From: Luminiphilus syltensis NOR5-1B
GTDB taxonomy: Bacteria; Pseudomonadota; Gammaproteobacteria; Pseudomonadales; Halieaceae
DNA: 64,000 bases
Assembly: GCF_000158175.1 (NCBI RefSeq)
Contig: NZ_DS999411.1
Coordinates: forward strand, 419,009-483,008
Direction: 5' to 3'
Made by a program: the position numbers and the translations under genes. This document shows, piece by piece, positions 52,429 to 64,000 of the stretch; the first letter of the stretch is position 1; every line of letters begins with the position of its first letter. Under the pieces are notes generated by a model, which was not told the DNA's origin, did no database searches, and saw nothing but the letters and a program-made list of their open reading frames with translations.

Positions 52429-53414
52429 CCCTCCCCCCCGAGCTCGATACCGACCTGCAAGCCCTTACCCAGCGTTGGGTCGACTCACCCCTGTCCGATT
52501 GGCTTGCTGTATTGCCCGAGCAGCTGGCGCAGGGGCTCTCTGAGGAGCGCTTTGGTGACCTGCCCCGCTGGCGCGAAGCGCTCAGTCAGCTGCCGGATCT
52601 CGACGTAGCCGCAACGCACCTGAATCGCAGTGCGGTTGGGGTATCGGGGCCCGTCGACCCCGAACAGGCGCTTCAACTCGAAACAGCACTCCGTGGTCTT
52701 CACCCCTGGCGCAAGGGTCCTTTCGATGTATTCGGTATCACCATCGACACCGAATGGCGCTCGGACTGGAAATGGGATCGGGTATTACCCGGTGTCGCAC
52801 CGCTGGCAGGTCGTCGGGTGCTGGATGTGGGCTGTGGCAGCGGTTATCACTGCTGGCGTATGCTCGGCGAAGGCGCCAGCGAGGTGATCGGCATCGACCC
52901 TACCCCGCTGTTTATCCTGCAGTTCAAGGCTATTCAGCGTTACCTACAGCAACCGGCCATTTATGTGTTGCCCTGCCGAATGGAGCAATTGCCCCGACCG
53001 CTGCGCGCTTTTGATACCGTGTTCTCGATGGGTATTCTCTACCATCGCCGCTCGCCACTGGAGCATCTCATGGAACTCAGGGATGCCCTGCGCGGCGGCG
53101 GCCAGCTCATCCTCGAAACACTGGTAGTAGCGGGGGATGCCAATACCGTGCTGACACCCACCGGTCGTTACGCGCGCATGGGTAATGTCTGGTTTTTACC
53201 CAGCGTGGCGCTGCTCGCGGTCTGGCTGGAGAAGCTTGGGTTTACCGCTATCGAGACGATTGATGTCACGCCCACCCGCACCGACGAGCAGCGCAGCACC
53301 TCGTGGATGACCTTTCAGTCACTGGCGGATTTTCTCGATCCGAACGACCCTACCCGTACTATCGAGGGCTACCCGGCGCCCCTGCGCGCCACGCTCAGCG
53401 CTATGGCTCCCTAA
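52425..53414 (+). CDS. cmoB: tRNA U34 carboxymethyltransferase CmoB
   Basis: The 329-residue enzyme begins at the ATG overlapping the cmoA stop. It transfers the carboxymethyl group from carboxy-SAM to 5-hydroxyuridine at the wobble position of tRNA. The SAM-fold motif VLDVGCGSGYHCWRM and the KGPFDVFGITIDTEWRSDWKWDR segment, which is strongly conserved in CmoB, are both present, as are MGILYHRRSP and the C-terminal RTIEGYPAP. The coding end converges on lon with 10 bp between stops. No anomalies are seen. Confidence 0.95.
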   Translation: MTLPPELDTDLQALTQRWVDSPLSDWLAVLPEQLAQGLSEERFGDLPRWREALSQLPDLDVAATHLNRSAVGVSGPVDPEQALQLETALRGLHPWRKGPFDVFGITIDTEWRSDWKWDRVLPGVAPLAGRRVLDVGCGSGYHCWRMLGEGASEVIGIDPTPLFILQFKAIQRYLQQPAIYVLPCRMEQLPRPLRAFDTVFSMGILYHRRSPLEHLMELRDALRGGGQLILETLVVAGDANTVLTPTGRYARMGNVWFLPSVALLAVWLEKLGFTAIETIDVTPTRTDEQRSTSWMTFQSLADFLDPNDPTRTIEGYPAPLRATLSAMAP

Positions 53415-53424
53415 TTCGCAGTGC

Positions 53425-55854
53425 TTAATGCAGCTGTGTCGAATCGCGCCCGGTATCAAAGACGATGTCGACCACCTCGCGGAACGTACGTACAAAATGC
53501 ACCGTCAGCCCCTCCTTGAGGTAATCGGGTAACTCCTCGTAATCGCCCTTGTTGTCGTGGGGCAGCAGCAATTCAGGAATCTTGCTGCGTCGGGCGGCAA
53601 TCACTTTTTCCCGGATACCGCCCACCGTGAGCACCCGCCCCGTCAGGGTCAGCTCACCCGTCATCGCCAGTGACCGCCGGATACGCGCGCGTCGCGCCAA
53701 GGAGACCAGCGCGGTCGCCATGGTAATGCCCGCACTCGGGCCGTCTTTGGGTGTCGCGCCCTCGGGAACGTGCAGATGCACCATCGACATGTCAAAGAAA
53801 TCGGCATCGCCGCCGAATTCGCGAAGATTGGCCACCACATAGCTATAGGCGATTTCGGCACTTTCTTTCATCACGTCACCCAACTGCCCGGTGAGTTTGA
53901 AACCGCGGTTCAGCGTGTGGATCTTTGACGACTCGATGGCCAGCGTCGCACCGCCGGCCGCCGTCCAGGCGAGCCCGGTCACGACACCGCGACCCCGGCT
54001 GGGCTTCTCGGTGCGGAACCGGGGCTGTCCCAGCATTTCACCCACCTCTTTTTTGCCCAGGCGCACTTTTTCGCTCTCCCCATCGACGATGCGGACAATC
54101 GATTTACGGATCAGCTTGGCCAGCTGCTTCTCCAGACTGCGCACGCCCGCCTCGCGACAATAGGACTCGATCACCAGCTTGAGCGCCGCATCGTTAAGTT
54201 TGACCTGATCGTCCTCAACACCGTGGCGCTCAAGCAGCTTGGGCCAGAGGTGGTGCTTGGCAATCGCCAGCTTCTCCTCGGCGATATATCCGGCCAGGCG
54301 AATGGTCTCCATGCGATCCAGCAGTGGCCCGGGAATGGTGTCCAGCTGATTCGCCGTGCAGACAAAAAGCACTTTCGACAGATCCAGCCGCAGATCCAGG
54401 TAGTGATCGAGGAAGTCCGAGTTCTGCTCGGGATCGAGGACTTCCAACAGCGCGGATGCGGGATCACCCTGATAGGACGCGCCAATCTTGTCGATTTCAT
54501 CGAGCATGATCACCGGATTGGCTACCTCGACCTCCTTCAGGGCCTGCACCAGCTTACCGGGCATTGCGCCTATATAGGTCCGTCGGTGGCCTTTGATTTC
54601 GGCCTCATCGCGCATTCCACCCAGGCTGAAGCGGTAGAACTTGCGACCGAGCGCATCGGCGATCGAGCGGCCGATGCTGGTTTTACCCACACCCGGGGGA
54701 CCGACCAGCAGCAGAATCGATCCGTCGATCTGCCCTTTGAAATTACCCACAGCGAGAAACTCGACAATCCGTTTTTTGACGTCCTCAAGCCCGTCGTGAT
54801 GGGCATCGAGGGTCTGTCGCGCGTGGGCGAGCTCGAGGTTATCCTCGGAGTACACTCCCCAGGGTACCGATGTCACCCAGTCGAGATAATTGCGGGTGAC
54901 CGCGTACTCCGGCGAGCCCGATTCCAACACCTTGAGCTTGGCCAACTCATCGTCAACCCGGGCCAGCACCCGCTTGGGTGGATCCAGTTTCTGCAGGCGA
55001 TCCTCAAAACGCTCGGCGTCGGAGGTGCGATCGTCCTTGGAGATGCCCAGCTCCTTCTGGATGACCTTCATTTGTTCGCGCAGGAAAAACTCGCGCTGGT
55101 TGTCCGATACCTTTTCATTAACCTGATGGGTAATTTGCCCCTGCAGCTCGGCCACCTCTTTTTCGCGCTTGAGAAGCTCAAGCACCTTGGCCATTCGCGC
55201 CGCCAGGGGCAGGGTTTCAAGAATGTCCTGCAGCTTGTCGCCCTTGGCACTGGTCATCGCCGCCGCGAAATCCGCCAGCAAGCTGGGCTGGTTCGGGTTG
55301 AAATTACCCAGGTACTGCTTCAGCTCTTCGCTGTAGAGCGGGTTTAAGGGCAGCAACTCCTTGATCGAGGCGATGATCGCCATCGAGTAGGCTTTGACCT
55401 CGTCGCTATCGGGGTCGTCCTTCGCGCGCGGATACTCCACCTGCGCGATCATCGGTTTGTCGCGCTGGAGCCAGCGCACCCGTGAAAAGCGGCGCAGGCC
55501 CTGAGCCAGGAACTGACCGGGTGATTCGCCTTTGATGGGTGGTCGATGCAGCCGTACCACGCACCCCATCTCGGGGATTTCGCCCGCTGCCACCTCGGCC
55601 GGATCCCGGTCCCCCACAAAAGCGAGGCCCAACAGCGCCGATCCCTGCTTGTTGATCGCCTCAAGGGTGGTTCGCCACTGCTCCGGGTCGAGGCCGATGG
55701 GCTGCACCTGTCCCGGGAAAAATGGCCTTCCGGGCAGCGGCAGAATCACCAGCGTGTCGGGCAGTACATCGTCGGCGACAGCCGGCGGGCCCTGATTTCC
55801 GTCGGGGGAATCCAGTGTAATGAGGCTGTGATCAGCGTTGTCGTCGGTGCTCAA
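53425..55854 (-). CDS. lon: ATP-dependent protease Lon
   Basis: At 809 residues this is a full-length LonA. It has an N-terminal substrate domain (about 30-230), a coiled helical region with REFFLREQMKVIQKELG, an AAA+ module with Walker A GPPGVGKTSIG and Walker B IMLDEIDKIG, and a protease domain with the catalytic Ser in DGPSAGIT and the Lys downstream in the GGIREKVIAARR region. It degrades misfolded and regulatory proteins in the cytoplasm. The start is TTG with GAGGAG 8 bases upstream. Its stop is close to cmoB. No heat-shock promoter is obvious in the upstream 100 bp. Confidence 0.95.
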   Translation of the reverse strand: MSTDDNADHSLITLDSPDGNQGPPAVADDVLPDTLVILPLPGRPFFPGQVQPIGLDPEQWRTTLEAINKQGSALLGLAFVGDRDPAEVAAGEIPEMGCVVRLHRPPIKGESPGQFLAQGLRRFSRVRWLQRDKPMIAQVEYPRAKDDPDSDEVKAYSMAIIASIKELLPLNPLYSEELKQYLGNFNPNQPSLLADFAAAMTSAKGDKLQDILETLPLAARMAKVLELLKREKEVAELQGQITHQVNEKVSDNQREFFLREQMKVIQKELGISKDDRTSDAERFEDRLQKLDPPKRVLARVDDELAKLKVLESGSPEYAVTRNYLDWVTSVPWGVYSEDNLELAHARQTLDAHHDGLEDVKKRIVEFLAVGNFKGQIDGSILLLVGPPGVGKTSIGRSIADALGRKFYRFSLGGMRDEAEIKGHRRTYIGAMPGKLVQALKEVEVANPVIMLDEIDKIGASYQGDPASALLEVLDPEQNSDFLDHYLDLRLDLSKVLFVCTANQLDTIPGPLLDRMETIRLAGYIAEEKLAIAKHHLWPKLLERHGVEDDQVKLNDAALKLVIESYCREAGVRSLEKQLAKLIRKSIVRIVDGESEKVRLGKKEVGEMLGQPRFRTEKPSRGRGVVTGLAWTAAGGATLAIESSKIHTLNRGFKLTGQLGDVMKESAEIAYSYVVANLREFGGDADFFDMSMVHLHVPEGATPKDGPSAGITMATALVSLARRARIRRSLAMTGELTLTGRVLTVGGIREKVIAARRSKIPELLLPHDNKGDYEELPDYLKEGLTVHFVRTFREVVDIVFDTGRDSTQLH

Positions 55855-55958
55855 ACCAAAATCTCCTCGGGGCAGACCGCGCTTTTCGGCGCGTTAAGGA
55901 GAAGATGGGGACGCTTCGCCGGCGATTCAAGCCAGCGGCACCGGGAAGCGCGGCGAAG

Positions 55959-56297
55959 TCAGTCTTCGGAGGGCGACTGGGTACCCACGGGCCCCATGGG
56001 GAATTTCGCCACTTTATTGTTCTGGCTGGCATCGCTTATTTTGGCCGCGCCTTCCTTTTCGACTTCATCGATGCGGATGACCGACTGCAGGGGAATATAG
56101 CTGCGGGTAACGCCCGAAAATTCGGTTTTGAGCTTTTCTTCGCCGGGATCGACCAGGATCTGGGAGCGCTCACCGAACACCAGTTCCTCGATCTCGATGA
56201 AGCCCCACATGTCACTTTGGTAAATCTGGCGCGCGAAAACTTCAAACACCTGATTGCCGTTCTGAAAGATCACCTTGTAAACCGGCTGGATGGCCAT
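55959..56297 (-). CDS. DUF1820 family protein
   Basis: From the Met before AIQPVYKVIF (GAGGCAG upstream) the protein has 112 residues, without signal peptide or membrane helix. It shows YKVIFQNGNQVFEVFARQIYQSDMWGFIEIEELVFGE, split into short beta strands, the conserved core of DUF1820, a small gammaproteobacterial family of unknown function. The C-terminus is low in complexity and ends near TQSPSED. A 72-bp longer start exists but would be poorly conserved. It is divergent from miaB across 168 bp. Confidence 0.8.
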   Translation of the reverse strand: MAIQPVYKVIFQNGNQVFEVFARQIYQSDMWGFIEIEELVFGERSQILVDPGEEKLKTEFSGVTRSYIPLQSVIRIDEVEKEGAAKISDASQNNKVAKFPMGPVGTQSPSED

Positions 56298-56419
56298 GAC
56301 TGCCTCGAAGGGTATGCGTTCACAGTAAAAATTGACGGAACGTTTGAAAAAGGGCCGGAATGGTATCACTACCCGGCAAAATTGCCAGCAAAAGGGTCGT
56401 GAAATGCGGGCACAGGGTC

Positions 56420-56425
56420 TATACT
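56420..56425 (+). promoter_or_regulatory. Candidate -10 element upstream of miaB
   Basis: TATACT lies 40 bp before the miaB GTG. The matching -35 position (TCGTGA) is poor, so this is only a weak promoter candidate for the miaB-phoH-ybeY-corC-lnt run. Confidence 0.3.
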
Positions 56426-56465
56426 TCGCGCCCCCATTTCACAGAGGCAGGCAACCGCGTCCGTC

Positions 56466-57830
56466 GTGAGTAATACAACGCCCAAAAAACTCTTTGTCCA
56501 GACCCATGGCTGTCAGATGAACGAGTACGACTCCGCGCGTATGCAGGACCTGTTGGGCGAGAGCCACGGGCTGGAAGTCACCCTCGACGCCGAGCAGGCC
56601 GACGTGTTGCTGCTCAACACCTGCTCGATCCGGGAAAAAGCCCAGGAGAAGGTGTTCCATCAACTCGGCCGCTGGAAGCATCTGAAGCAGAAGAACCCCG
56701 ACCTGATTATCGGTGTCGGTGGCTGCGTTGCGAGCCAGGAAGGTGCGGAAATTGGCAAGCGCGCGCCCTATGTCGATCTTATCTTTGGTCCGCAGACGCT
56801 ACATCGTCTCCCAGAGATGATCGAATCACGCCGCGATGGGGAACCGATGGTGGTCGACGTGTCGTTCCCGGAAATCGAAAAATTCGATCGCCTTCCGGAG
56901 CCCAAGGTGGACGGCCCTACCGCTTTTGTCTCAATCATGGAAGGTTGCAGCAAGTACTGCACATTCTGCGTGGTGCCCTACACCCGGGGGGAAGAAGTCT
57001 CCCGACCGGTGGATGACGTGATTGCGGAGATTGCCCACCTCGCCGAGCGCGGCGTCAAGGAAGTGAACCTCCTGGGGCAGAACGTGAATGCCTACCGCGG
57101 CCTGAATCACCTGGGAGAAGTGGTCGACTTTGCCGATCTGTTGCGCCTCGTCGACCTGGTCGATGGCATTGAACGGATCCGATATACCACCTCGCACCCG
57201 GTGGAGTTCAGCGATGCCATTATCGATTGCTATGCCGATATTCCGGCACTGGTAGACCATCTTCACCTGCCCGTGCAGAGCGGTTCCGATCGTATTCTTA
57301 TGGCCATGAAGCGCGGCCATACCGCACTGGAATACAAGTCGAAGATCCGCGCACTGCGCCGTATACGTCCCAATATTTCGATGTCCTCGGATTTCATTAT
57401 CGGCTTTCCGGGGGAAACCGATGCCGAATTTGCGGAAACAATGAAACTGATCGATGACATCGGCTTCGATAACTCGTTCAGCTTTATTTACAGTGCCCGT
57501 CCTGGCACCCCCGCTTCAGACCTTCCCGATAACACGCCGGAAGCGACCAAGAAGCAGCGACTACAAATACTGCAGGGGCGCATTGCACAACAGGCGCGCG
57601 CCATCAGCGATGCCATGGTGGGATCGCGTCAGCGCGTGCTCGTAACCGGCATCGCAAAGCGCGATCCGGGCCAGCTTTCCGGGCGAACCGAGAACAATCG
57701 CGTCGTCAATTTCTGCTGCACGGATACCGCTTTGATTGGTGAATTTGTCGACGTGGATATCGTCGATGCCTACACCAACTCCCTGCGCGGCGTGCTGCCC
57801 GCCGACACCTCGACGAAAAGTCACGGTTGA
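56466..57830 (+). CDS. miaB: tRNA-2-methylthio-N6-dimethylallyladenosine synthase MiaB
   Basis: The 454-residue enzyme has the three parts of a methylthiotransferase. In the N-terminal domain, cysteines for the auxiliary cluster lie in [22 protein letters not shown] and VGGCVAS. The radical SAM core has the motif CSKYCTFC, and a C-terminal TRAM-like domain includes [11 protein letters not shown]. It adds methylthio groups to i6A37 in tRNA. The start is GTG. The phoH-like gene follows 46 bp later. Both cluster sites look complete. Confidence 0.96.
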   Translation: MSNTTPKKLFVQTHGCQMNEYDSARMQDLLGESHGLEVTLDAEQADVLLLNTCSIREKAQEKVFHQLGRWKHLKQKNPDLIIGVGGCVASQEGAEIGKRAPYVDLIFGPQTLHRLPEMIESRRDGEPMVVDVSFPEIEKFDRLPEPKVDGPTAFVSIMEGCSKYCTFCVVPYTRGEEVSRPVDDVIAEIAHLAERGVKEVNLLGQNVNAYRGLNHLGEVVDFADLLRLVDLVDGIERIRYTTSHPVEFSDAIIDCYADIPALVDHLHLPVQSGSDRILMAMKRGHTALEYKSKIRALRRIRPNISMSSDFIIGFPGETDAEFAETMKLIDDIGFDNSFSFIYSARPGTPASDLPDNTPEATKKQRLQILQGRIAQQARAISDAMVGSRQRVLVTGIAKRDPGQLSGRTENNRVVNFCCTDTALIGEFVDVDIVDAYTNSLRGVLPADTSTKSHG

Positions 57831-57876
57831 CTGGCCGTATTTCCCCGGTATCTTCGATCTTCCACTGGCAATAAGA

Positions 57877-58938
57877 GTGACCAAACAAGCGTTGGAACCC
57901 CATCAGCAGCCGTCGCCGGATACGTCCGATGCGACTCGCCACGAACCCGTCAGCTTCACACTGGAGCCAAACGATCCGCAGCACCTCGCCCTGTTGTGTG
58001 GACAGCTTAACGCGCACCTGAAACAGATCGAGTCGCGCCTCGGTGTGCGCATACACAATCGCAGCAATCAGTTTTCAATTGCCGGAAGCGATGCCGAACA
58101 GCGCGCCGCCCGAGCACTGATTGAAGGCCTTTACGAGGACGTTCGCGGCGGCGCCAGACTCAGCCCCGAGTCGATTCATCTCCAGTGCCAACAGGCGGAT
58201 CTCGAGCGTCGTGTCGATGAGACCCACGGCGCCGGTGGCGAAAGCACTGGGCTTTCGGTTATTCGTACCAAGAAAGCCGTGATCAAACCCCGGGGTCGCA
58301 ACCAGCAGGACTATGTCCGCGCCATCATGCGTCACGACATCAATTTTGGTATCGGCCCCGCCGGTACCGGCAAGACCTATCTCGCCGTGGCCTGCGCGGT
58401 GCAGTCGCTCATGGAAGAACAGGTCAAACGCATCCTGCTGGTCCGGCCGGCCGTGGAAGCCGGGGAACGACTGGGGTTTCTCCCGGGCGATCTCAGCCAG
58501 AAGGTCGACCCCTATCTCAGACCCCTTTATGACGCCCTGTACGAAATGCTGGGGTTTGATACGGTGAGCAAATACATCGAGCGCAATATCATTGAAGTCG
58601 CGCCGCTGGCCTTTATGCGGGGTCGAACCCTGAACAATGCCTACATTATTCTCGATGAGGCGCAAAACACGACCCGGGAACAAATGAAGATGTTTCTCAC
58701 ACGAATCGGGTTTGGCTCCACCGCCGTCATTACCGGTGATGCGACCCAGATCGACCTGCCTCGGGGTCAGGCCAGCGGCCTGATTCACGCGTCGCAGGTG
58801 CTCGAAGACGTGGAGGGCATCGCCTTTACCTGGTTCGCCAACAAGGACGTCGTCCGGCATCCGCTGGTACAGCGTGTGGTCTCCGCCTACGACAGCCACG
58901 AAGCGCGAACCACGCATCTGGACAAGAAAGCCCAGTGA
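57877..58938 (+). CDS. ybeZ: PhoH-like ATPase (YbeZ)
   Basis: The start is the GTG at 57877, giving 353 residues. Earlier ATGs would overlap miaB. After an N-terminal KH-like segment (FSIAGSDAEQRAARALIEGLYEDV), the PhoH ATPase core shows Walker A GPAGTGKTYLA, Walker B YIILDEAQNTTREQMK, and RPAVEAGERLGFLPGD. PhoH-like proteins are cytoplasmic P-loop ATPases. YbeZ partners YbeY in rRNA maturation in E. coli and Pseudomonas. It overlaps ybeY by 4 bp here, which supports the same pairing. Confidence 0.93.
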   Translation: MTKQALEPHQQPSPDTSDATRHEPVSFTLEPNDPQHLALLCGQLNAHLKQIESRLGVRIHNRSNQFSIAGSDAEQRAARALIEGLYEDVRGGARLSPESIHLQCQQADLERRVDETHGAGGESTGLSVIRTKKAVIKPRGRNQQDYVRAIMRHDINFGIGPAGTGKTYLAVACAVQSLMEEQVKRILLVRPAVEAGERLGFLPGDLSQKVDPYLRPLYDALYEMLGFDTVSKYIERNIIEVAPLAFMRGRTLNNAYIILDEAQNTTREQMKMFLTRIGFGSTAVITGDATQIDLPRGQASGLIHASQVLEDVEGIAFTWFANKDVVRHPLVQRVVSAYDSHEARTTHLDKKAQ

Positions 58939-59423
58939 TCGCCGTTGTGCACATCGATCGAGACGAGGGCCTCGAAGCCCCCGATGACGACAGCTTCAGT
59001 CGCTGGGTCAATGCGGCACTGGTCAGCGGTCAGCACGCGGGATGTTTCACTCCCGAGGTCAGCGTCCGTATTGCCGGAGAGCGCGAGATCACTGCATTCA
59101 ATCAGCAGTACCGGGACCGCAATCGACCCACCAACGTGCTGTCATTCCCAGCCTCGGTGCCCCCCGAAGTCGAAAGCGGCCTGCTCGGTGATATTGTCAT
59201 CTGCGCACCGGTTGTCATCGCTGAGGCCCGCGAGCAGGAGTGCTCGCTCGAATCCCATTGGGCGCACCTGACTGTCCATGGCACCTTGCATCTACTGGGT
59301 TTTGACCACATCAGGGATGACGAGGCCGAAATCATGGAAGCGCTCGAAGTCAGCGCCCTCGCCGAGCTTGGCTTCGGCAACCCCTACCATTCGCCAACGG
59401 AATCAGAGATCCTGACATCGTGA
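58935..59423 (+). CDS. ybeY: Endoribonuclease YbeY
   Basis: The 162-residue protein begins with a GTG overlapping the phoH stop. It carries the metal-binding motif HGTLHLLGFDH near residues 115-125 (three zinc-ligand histidines), the RDRNRPTNVLSFP segment, and the ending KLxxLxELGF-like ALAELGFGNPY. YbeY processes the 3' end of 16S rRNA and takes part in ribosome quality control. It overlaps corC by 4 bp. It is within the usual length (150-170), and nothing is unusual. Confidence 0.95.
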   Translation: MIAVVHIDRDEGLEAPDDDSFSRWVNAALVSGQHAGCFTPEVSVRIAGEREITAFNQQYRDRNRPTNVLSFPASVPPEVESGLLGDIVICAPVVIAEAREQECSLESHWAHLTVHGTLHLLGFDHIRDDEAEIMEALEVSALAELGFGNPYHSPTESEILTS

Positions 59424-60268
59424 ACGACGCACAGAATACCGATACTGACGACAGATCCTGGCTCGATAAGCTGACCCATTTTATTTCCGGCACGCCGCAG
59501 TCGAAGTCGGATCTCGAGGGCGTACTCATACTCGCCACCGAGAACGAGGTCATCGATCAGGATGCTCGCAGCATCATGGAAGGGGCCCTGTCGGTGAGCG
59601 ACATGCAGGTCCGGGACATCATGGTGCCCCGGGCACAGATGGTGTCGATCAAGACCGATGCGGAGGTTCAGGAAGCGCTGCCCCAGATTATCCACGCCGG
59701 CCACTCGCGCTTCCCCGTCGTCGGTGAGAATAATGACGACGTGCTCGGCATTCTGCTGGCCAAAGATCTACTCTCCCTGCTACTCGACCGGGACCAGCCC
59801 TTCTCCATCAGCGCGGTGATGCGGCCCGCCGTCATCGTGCCAGAGAGTAAGCGACTCAACGTGCTGCTCAGGGAATTCCGGCAGAACCGCAACCATATGG
59901 CGATTGTGATCGACGAATACGGTGGCGTAGCCGGACTCATCACCATCGAGGATGTCCTCGAGGAGATTGTTGGTGAGATTGAAGACGAGACCGACGCCGA
60001 GGAAGACCGCAATATCCGCCGTGTCACCGACGATGACTTTTTTGTGCGCGCGCAAACGCCGATCGACGATTTCAACGACTTCTTTGAAACCGATCTCAGC
60101 GATGATGAATTCGACACCATCGGCGGCCTGGTGATGAACGCCCTCGGCCATGTGCCTGGACGCAATGAAACGGCGGTATTCCACGGCTTTGAATTTCGTG
60201 TGGTCAATGCGGACCAGCGCAAACTGATTAGCCTGCGAGTGACACCACTCGCCGTCGAAGACGACTGA
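59420..60268 (+). CDS. corC: CorC/HlyC family CBS-domain protein
   Basis: This 282-residue protein has no membrane helix. A short N-terminus leads into two CBS domains (about 65-190, from VRDIMVPRAQMVSIK) and a C-terminal CorC_HlyC domain (FDTIGGLVMNALGHVPGRNE). This matches E. coli YbeX/CorC, once linked to Mg2+/Co2+ efflux and more recently to ribosome maturation together with YbeY and YbeZ. The order ybeZ-ybeY-ybeX-lnt fits that set. CBS domains usually bind adenosine nucleotides. It overlaps ybeY by 4 bp with a GTG start. Confidence 0.92.
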   Translation: MNDAQNTDTDDRSWLDKLTHFISGTPQSKSDLEGVLILATENEVIDQDARSIMEGALSVSDMQVRDIMVPRAQMVSIKTDAEVQEALPQIIHAGHSRFPVVGENNDDVLGILLAKDLLSLLLDRDQPFSISAVMRPAVIVPESKRLNVLLREFRQNRNHMAIVIDEYGGVAGLITIEDVLEEIVGEIEDETDAEEDRNIRRVTDDDFFVRAQTPIDDFNDFFETDLSDDEFDTIGGLVMNALGHVPGRNETAVFHGFEFRVVNADQRKLISLRVTPLAVEDD

Positions 60269-61780
60269 TTGGCTAAGCGCCCGGCAAAGGTAAACCCGCT
60301 TCGCTGGTCGATGCCCCCGCTGGCCGGCGCAGTGTTCACTTTGGGTCTGGAACCCTGGAATCTGTGGCCGTTAATCCCGGTCAGCGCAGGGCTTTTATGC
60401 CTGCTGCTCCACCGCCAACGTACGGACAGCGCCGGTTTGATCGGCTGGCTCTACGGCTTTGGCTTCTTCGGCGCCGGTGCCTCCTGGGTCTACGTCAGTA
60501 TCCACGTACACGGACACGCTGCCGTCCCCCTCGCCATCGCGCTCACCCTCATTTTCTGTGTCGGCCTCGCGCTGCTGTTTGCCCTGCAGGCATGGCTTTA
60601 CCGACGCTTTTTCCAGCACCATTTTCTGGCACCGTTATTGGCATTCCCCGGCCTCTGGGTACTGTTCGAATGGTCCAGAAGCTGGCTGCTCACGGGCTTC
60701 CCCTGGCTCTATGCCGGTTATGGTGGCATCGACTCCCCCCTCGCCCACTGGGCTCCGATATCCGGTGTCTTTGGCCTGTCGCTGGTGTTGGTGATGCTCG
60801 GCAGCATGGGAGTGATTCTGGCGCGCGCGCGCGGTTGGCGGCCACTGGTCTCGCTGTGGTTATTGCTGGCTGCCATTGGCTTTATTGGAGGCGCCGCGCT
60901 GGGCAACGTCAGCTGGACAAAAGCCACCGGGGAGCCACTTCAGGTATCGATTGTGCAGCCCAATATCCCCCAGGAGAAAAAATGGGATCCACGCTTTCTG
61001 CCGTCCATGCTTGAGCGGTTTGAAAACACCACGGCTTCGCTCTACGCGGATTCAGACCTGGTGCTTTGGCCGGAGGCCGCGGTGCCCGCCATTAACCGTC
61101 GCGGACAGCTGTTTCTCGACCACTCCGCTGAAGAAGCCGCACGGGCGAATAGCGCCCTCGTCGCCGGTATTGCGAGTCGCGGGGAGCGTGGATTCCACAA
61201 CAGTATTGTGGCGCTGGGAACGGGAAGCGGTATCTATCACAAACAAAAGCTGGTGCCCTTTGGCGAGTACGTGCCACTGGAGCATTGGTTAAGGGGGCTT
61301 ATCGAATTTTTCGATCTTCCCATGTCCAACTTCACATCCGGTGACGCGCAGCAAAAACCGCTGCAGGTCGCCGCTCTGACCATCGCACCTTTTATCTGCT
61401 ACGAGGTGGTCTACCCCGATTTTGTGGCGAAAAGTGCAATCGGTTCACATCTGCTGATCACGGTATCCAATGACAGCTGGTTCGGGGCGTCTATCGGCCC
61501 CTGGCAGCATTTGCAAATGGCGCGATTCCGTGCGTTGGAAACCCAGCGTCCCCTGCTGCGCGGCACCAATAACGGTGTATCGGCTATTGTCGACTCACGC
61601 GGACAAAGTCGTACCCAAAGCGGCCAGTTCATCGAAGCCGTGGTGAGTGGCACCGTGCAGCCGCGAACGGGGAGTACACCGTTCATGCGCTTTGGCAGCC
61701 TACCCGTTTTGATGGTGAGTGGCATTTTTGTTGCACTGTGCAGCCAACGAAAACGCCGCGATACCCGTCGATACTGGTAA
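60269..61780 (+). CDS. lnt: Apolipoprotein N-acyltransferase
   Basis: At 503 residues the protein has about six N-terminal membrane helices and a periplasmic nitrilase-fold domain. The catalytic triad is intact by position: Glu269 in LWPEAAVPA, Lys327 in YHKQKLVPFGEYVP and Cys377 in FICYEVVYP. It adds the third acyl chain to lipoproteins in the inner membrane, the last step before sorting. The start is a TTG immediately following the corC stop, with no gap, so translation is likely coupled. No anomaly is seen. Confidence 0.95.
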   Translation: MAKRPAKVNPLRWSMPPLAGAVFTLGLEPWNLWPLIPVSAGLLCLLLHRQRTDSAGLIGWLYGFGFFGAGASWVYVSIHVHGHAAVPLAIALTLIFCVGLALLFALQAWLYRRFFQHHFLAPLLAFPGLWVLFEWSRSWLLTGFPWLYAGYGGIDSPLAHWAPISGVFGLSLVLVMLGSMGVILARARGWRPLVSLWLLLAAIGFIGGAALGNVSWTKATGEPLQVSIVQPNIPQEKKWDPRFLPSMLERFENTTASLYADSDLVLWPEAAVPAINRRGQLFLDHSAEEAARANSALVAGIASRGERGFHNSIVALGTGSGIYHKQKLVPFGEYVPLEHWLRGLIEFFDLPMSNFTSGDAQQKPLQVAALTIAPFICYEVVYPDFVAKSAIGSHLLITVSNDSWFGASIGPWQHLQMARFRALETQRPLLRGTNNGVSAIVDSRGQSRTQSGQFIEAVVSGTVQPRTGSTPFMRFGSLPVLMVSGIFVALCSQRKRRDTRRYW

Positions 61781-61840
61781 ACTTCCAGTAACTTAGCCAA
61801 TCCTTAAAACTCCGGGACAGCACTGCGACGCACCCGGTAA

Positions 61841-64000
<2,160 letters not shown>

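Noticed and set aside
54223-55347. Long plus-strand frame (374 codons) over lon
   Set aside because: It is antisense to the strongly conserved lon gene, and its translation has no recognisable domain. High G+C makes long shadow frames common.

Overview
The window reads as chromosomal DNA of a marine-type gammaproteobacterium. It has fairly high G+C, the gammaproteobacterial order miaB-phoH-ybeY-corC-lnt-leuS, the cmoA-cmoB pair, prlC, an Uup-type ABC-F ATPase and a LapD/LapG adhesin-release system. A Halieaceae/Cellvibrionales-like bacterium would fit, but that is inference from gene content. I see no rRNA, tRNA, CRISPR array, insertion sequence or phage genes.

Layout. 1-5.5 kb: end of a KefB/C-type cation/proton antiporter, a glutathionyl-hydroquinone reductase, an NmrA-like NAD(P)-binding protein, a SnoaL-like protein and an MFS transporter. 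5.7-12 kb: a seven-gene bat operon (MoxR, DUF58, DUF4381, two VWA proteins, a TPR protein and BatD) with 4-8 bp overlaps. 12-24 kb: envelope and accessory genes, namely a glycine-zipper protein, a DUF481 beta-barrel, a PafA-like phosphatase, a sulfatase, a pentameric ligand-gated ion channel, a DUF3313 lipoprotein, a Tat-exported flavoenzyme of the spermidine-dehydrogenase type, an NTF2-like secreted protein, a CoA-transferase and a VOC protein. 24-32 kb: prlC, a small secreted protein, a CIA30 protein, a Na/Pi cotransporter with a coupled coiled-coil protein, ilvD and an alkyltransferase-like protein.

32-47 kb is the most interesting block, a c-di-GMP-controlled adhesin system of the Lap type. 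It holds a TolC-like outer-membrane channel, a LapG-type periplasmic protease, a LapD-type degenerate GGDEF/EAL receptor, a 1.8-kaa adhesin with an N-terminal retention module and a TAAG protease site, a LuxR-type regulator with a degenerate receiver, and the HlyD-type adaptor and ABC exporter. By homology, the exporter, adaptor and TolC secrete the adhesin. The retention module anchors it in the channel, and LapG cuts it loose unless c-di-GMP-bound LapD sequesters LapG. Unusual points are the absence of RTX nonapeptide repeats, a 625-bp perfect internal duplication and a 16-bp perfect palindrome between tolC and lapG.

47-64 kb is housekeeping: heme A synthase, uup, an aromatic/aspartate aminotransferase, cmoAB, lon, a DUF1820 protein, then miaB-phoH-ybeY-corC-lnt and the 5' part of leuS, which runs off the end. 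GTG and TTG starts are common, often in 4-bp stop/start overlaps.
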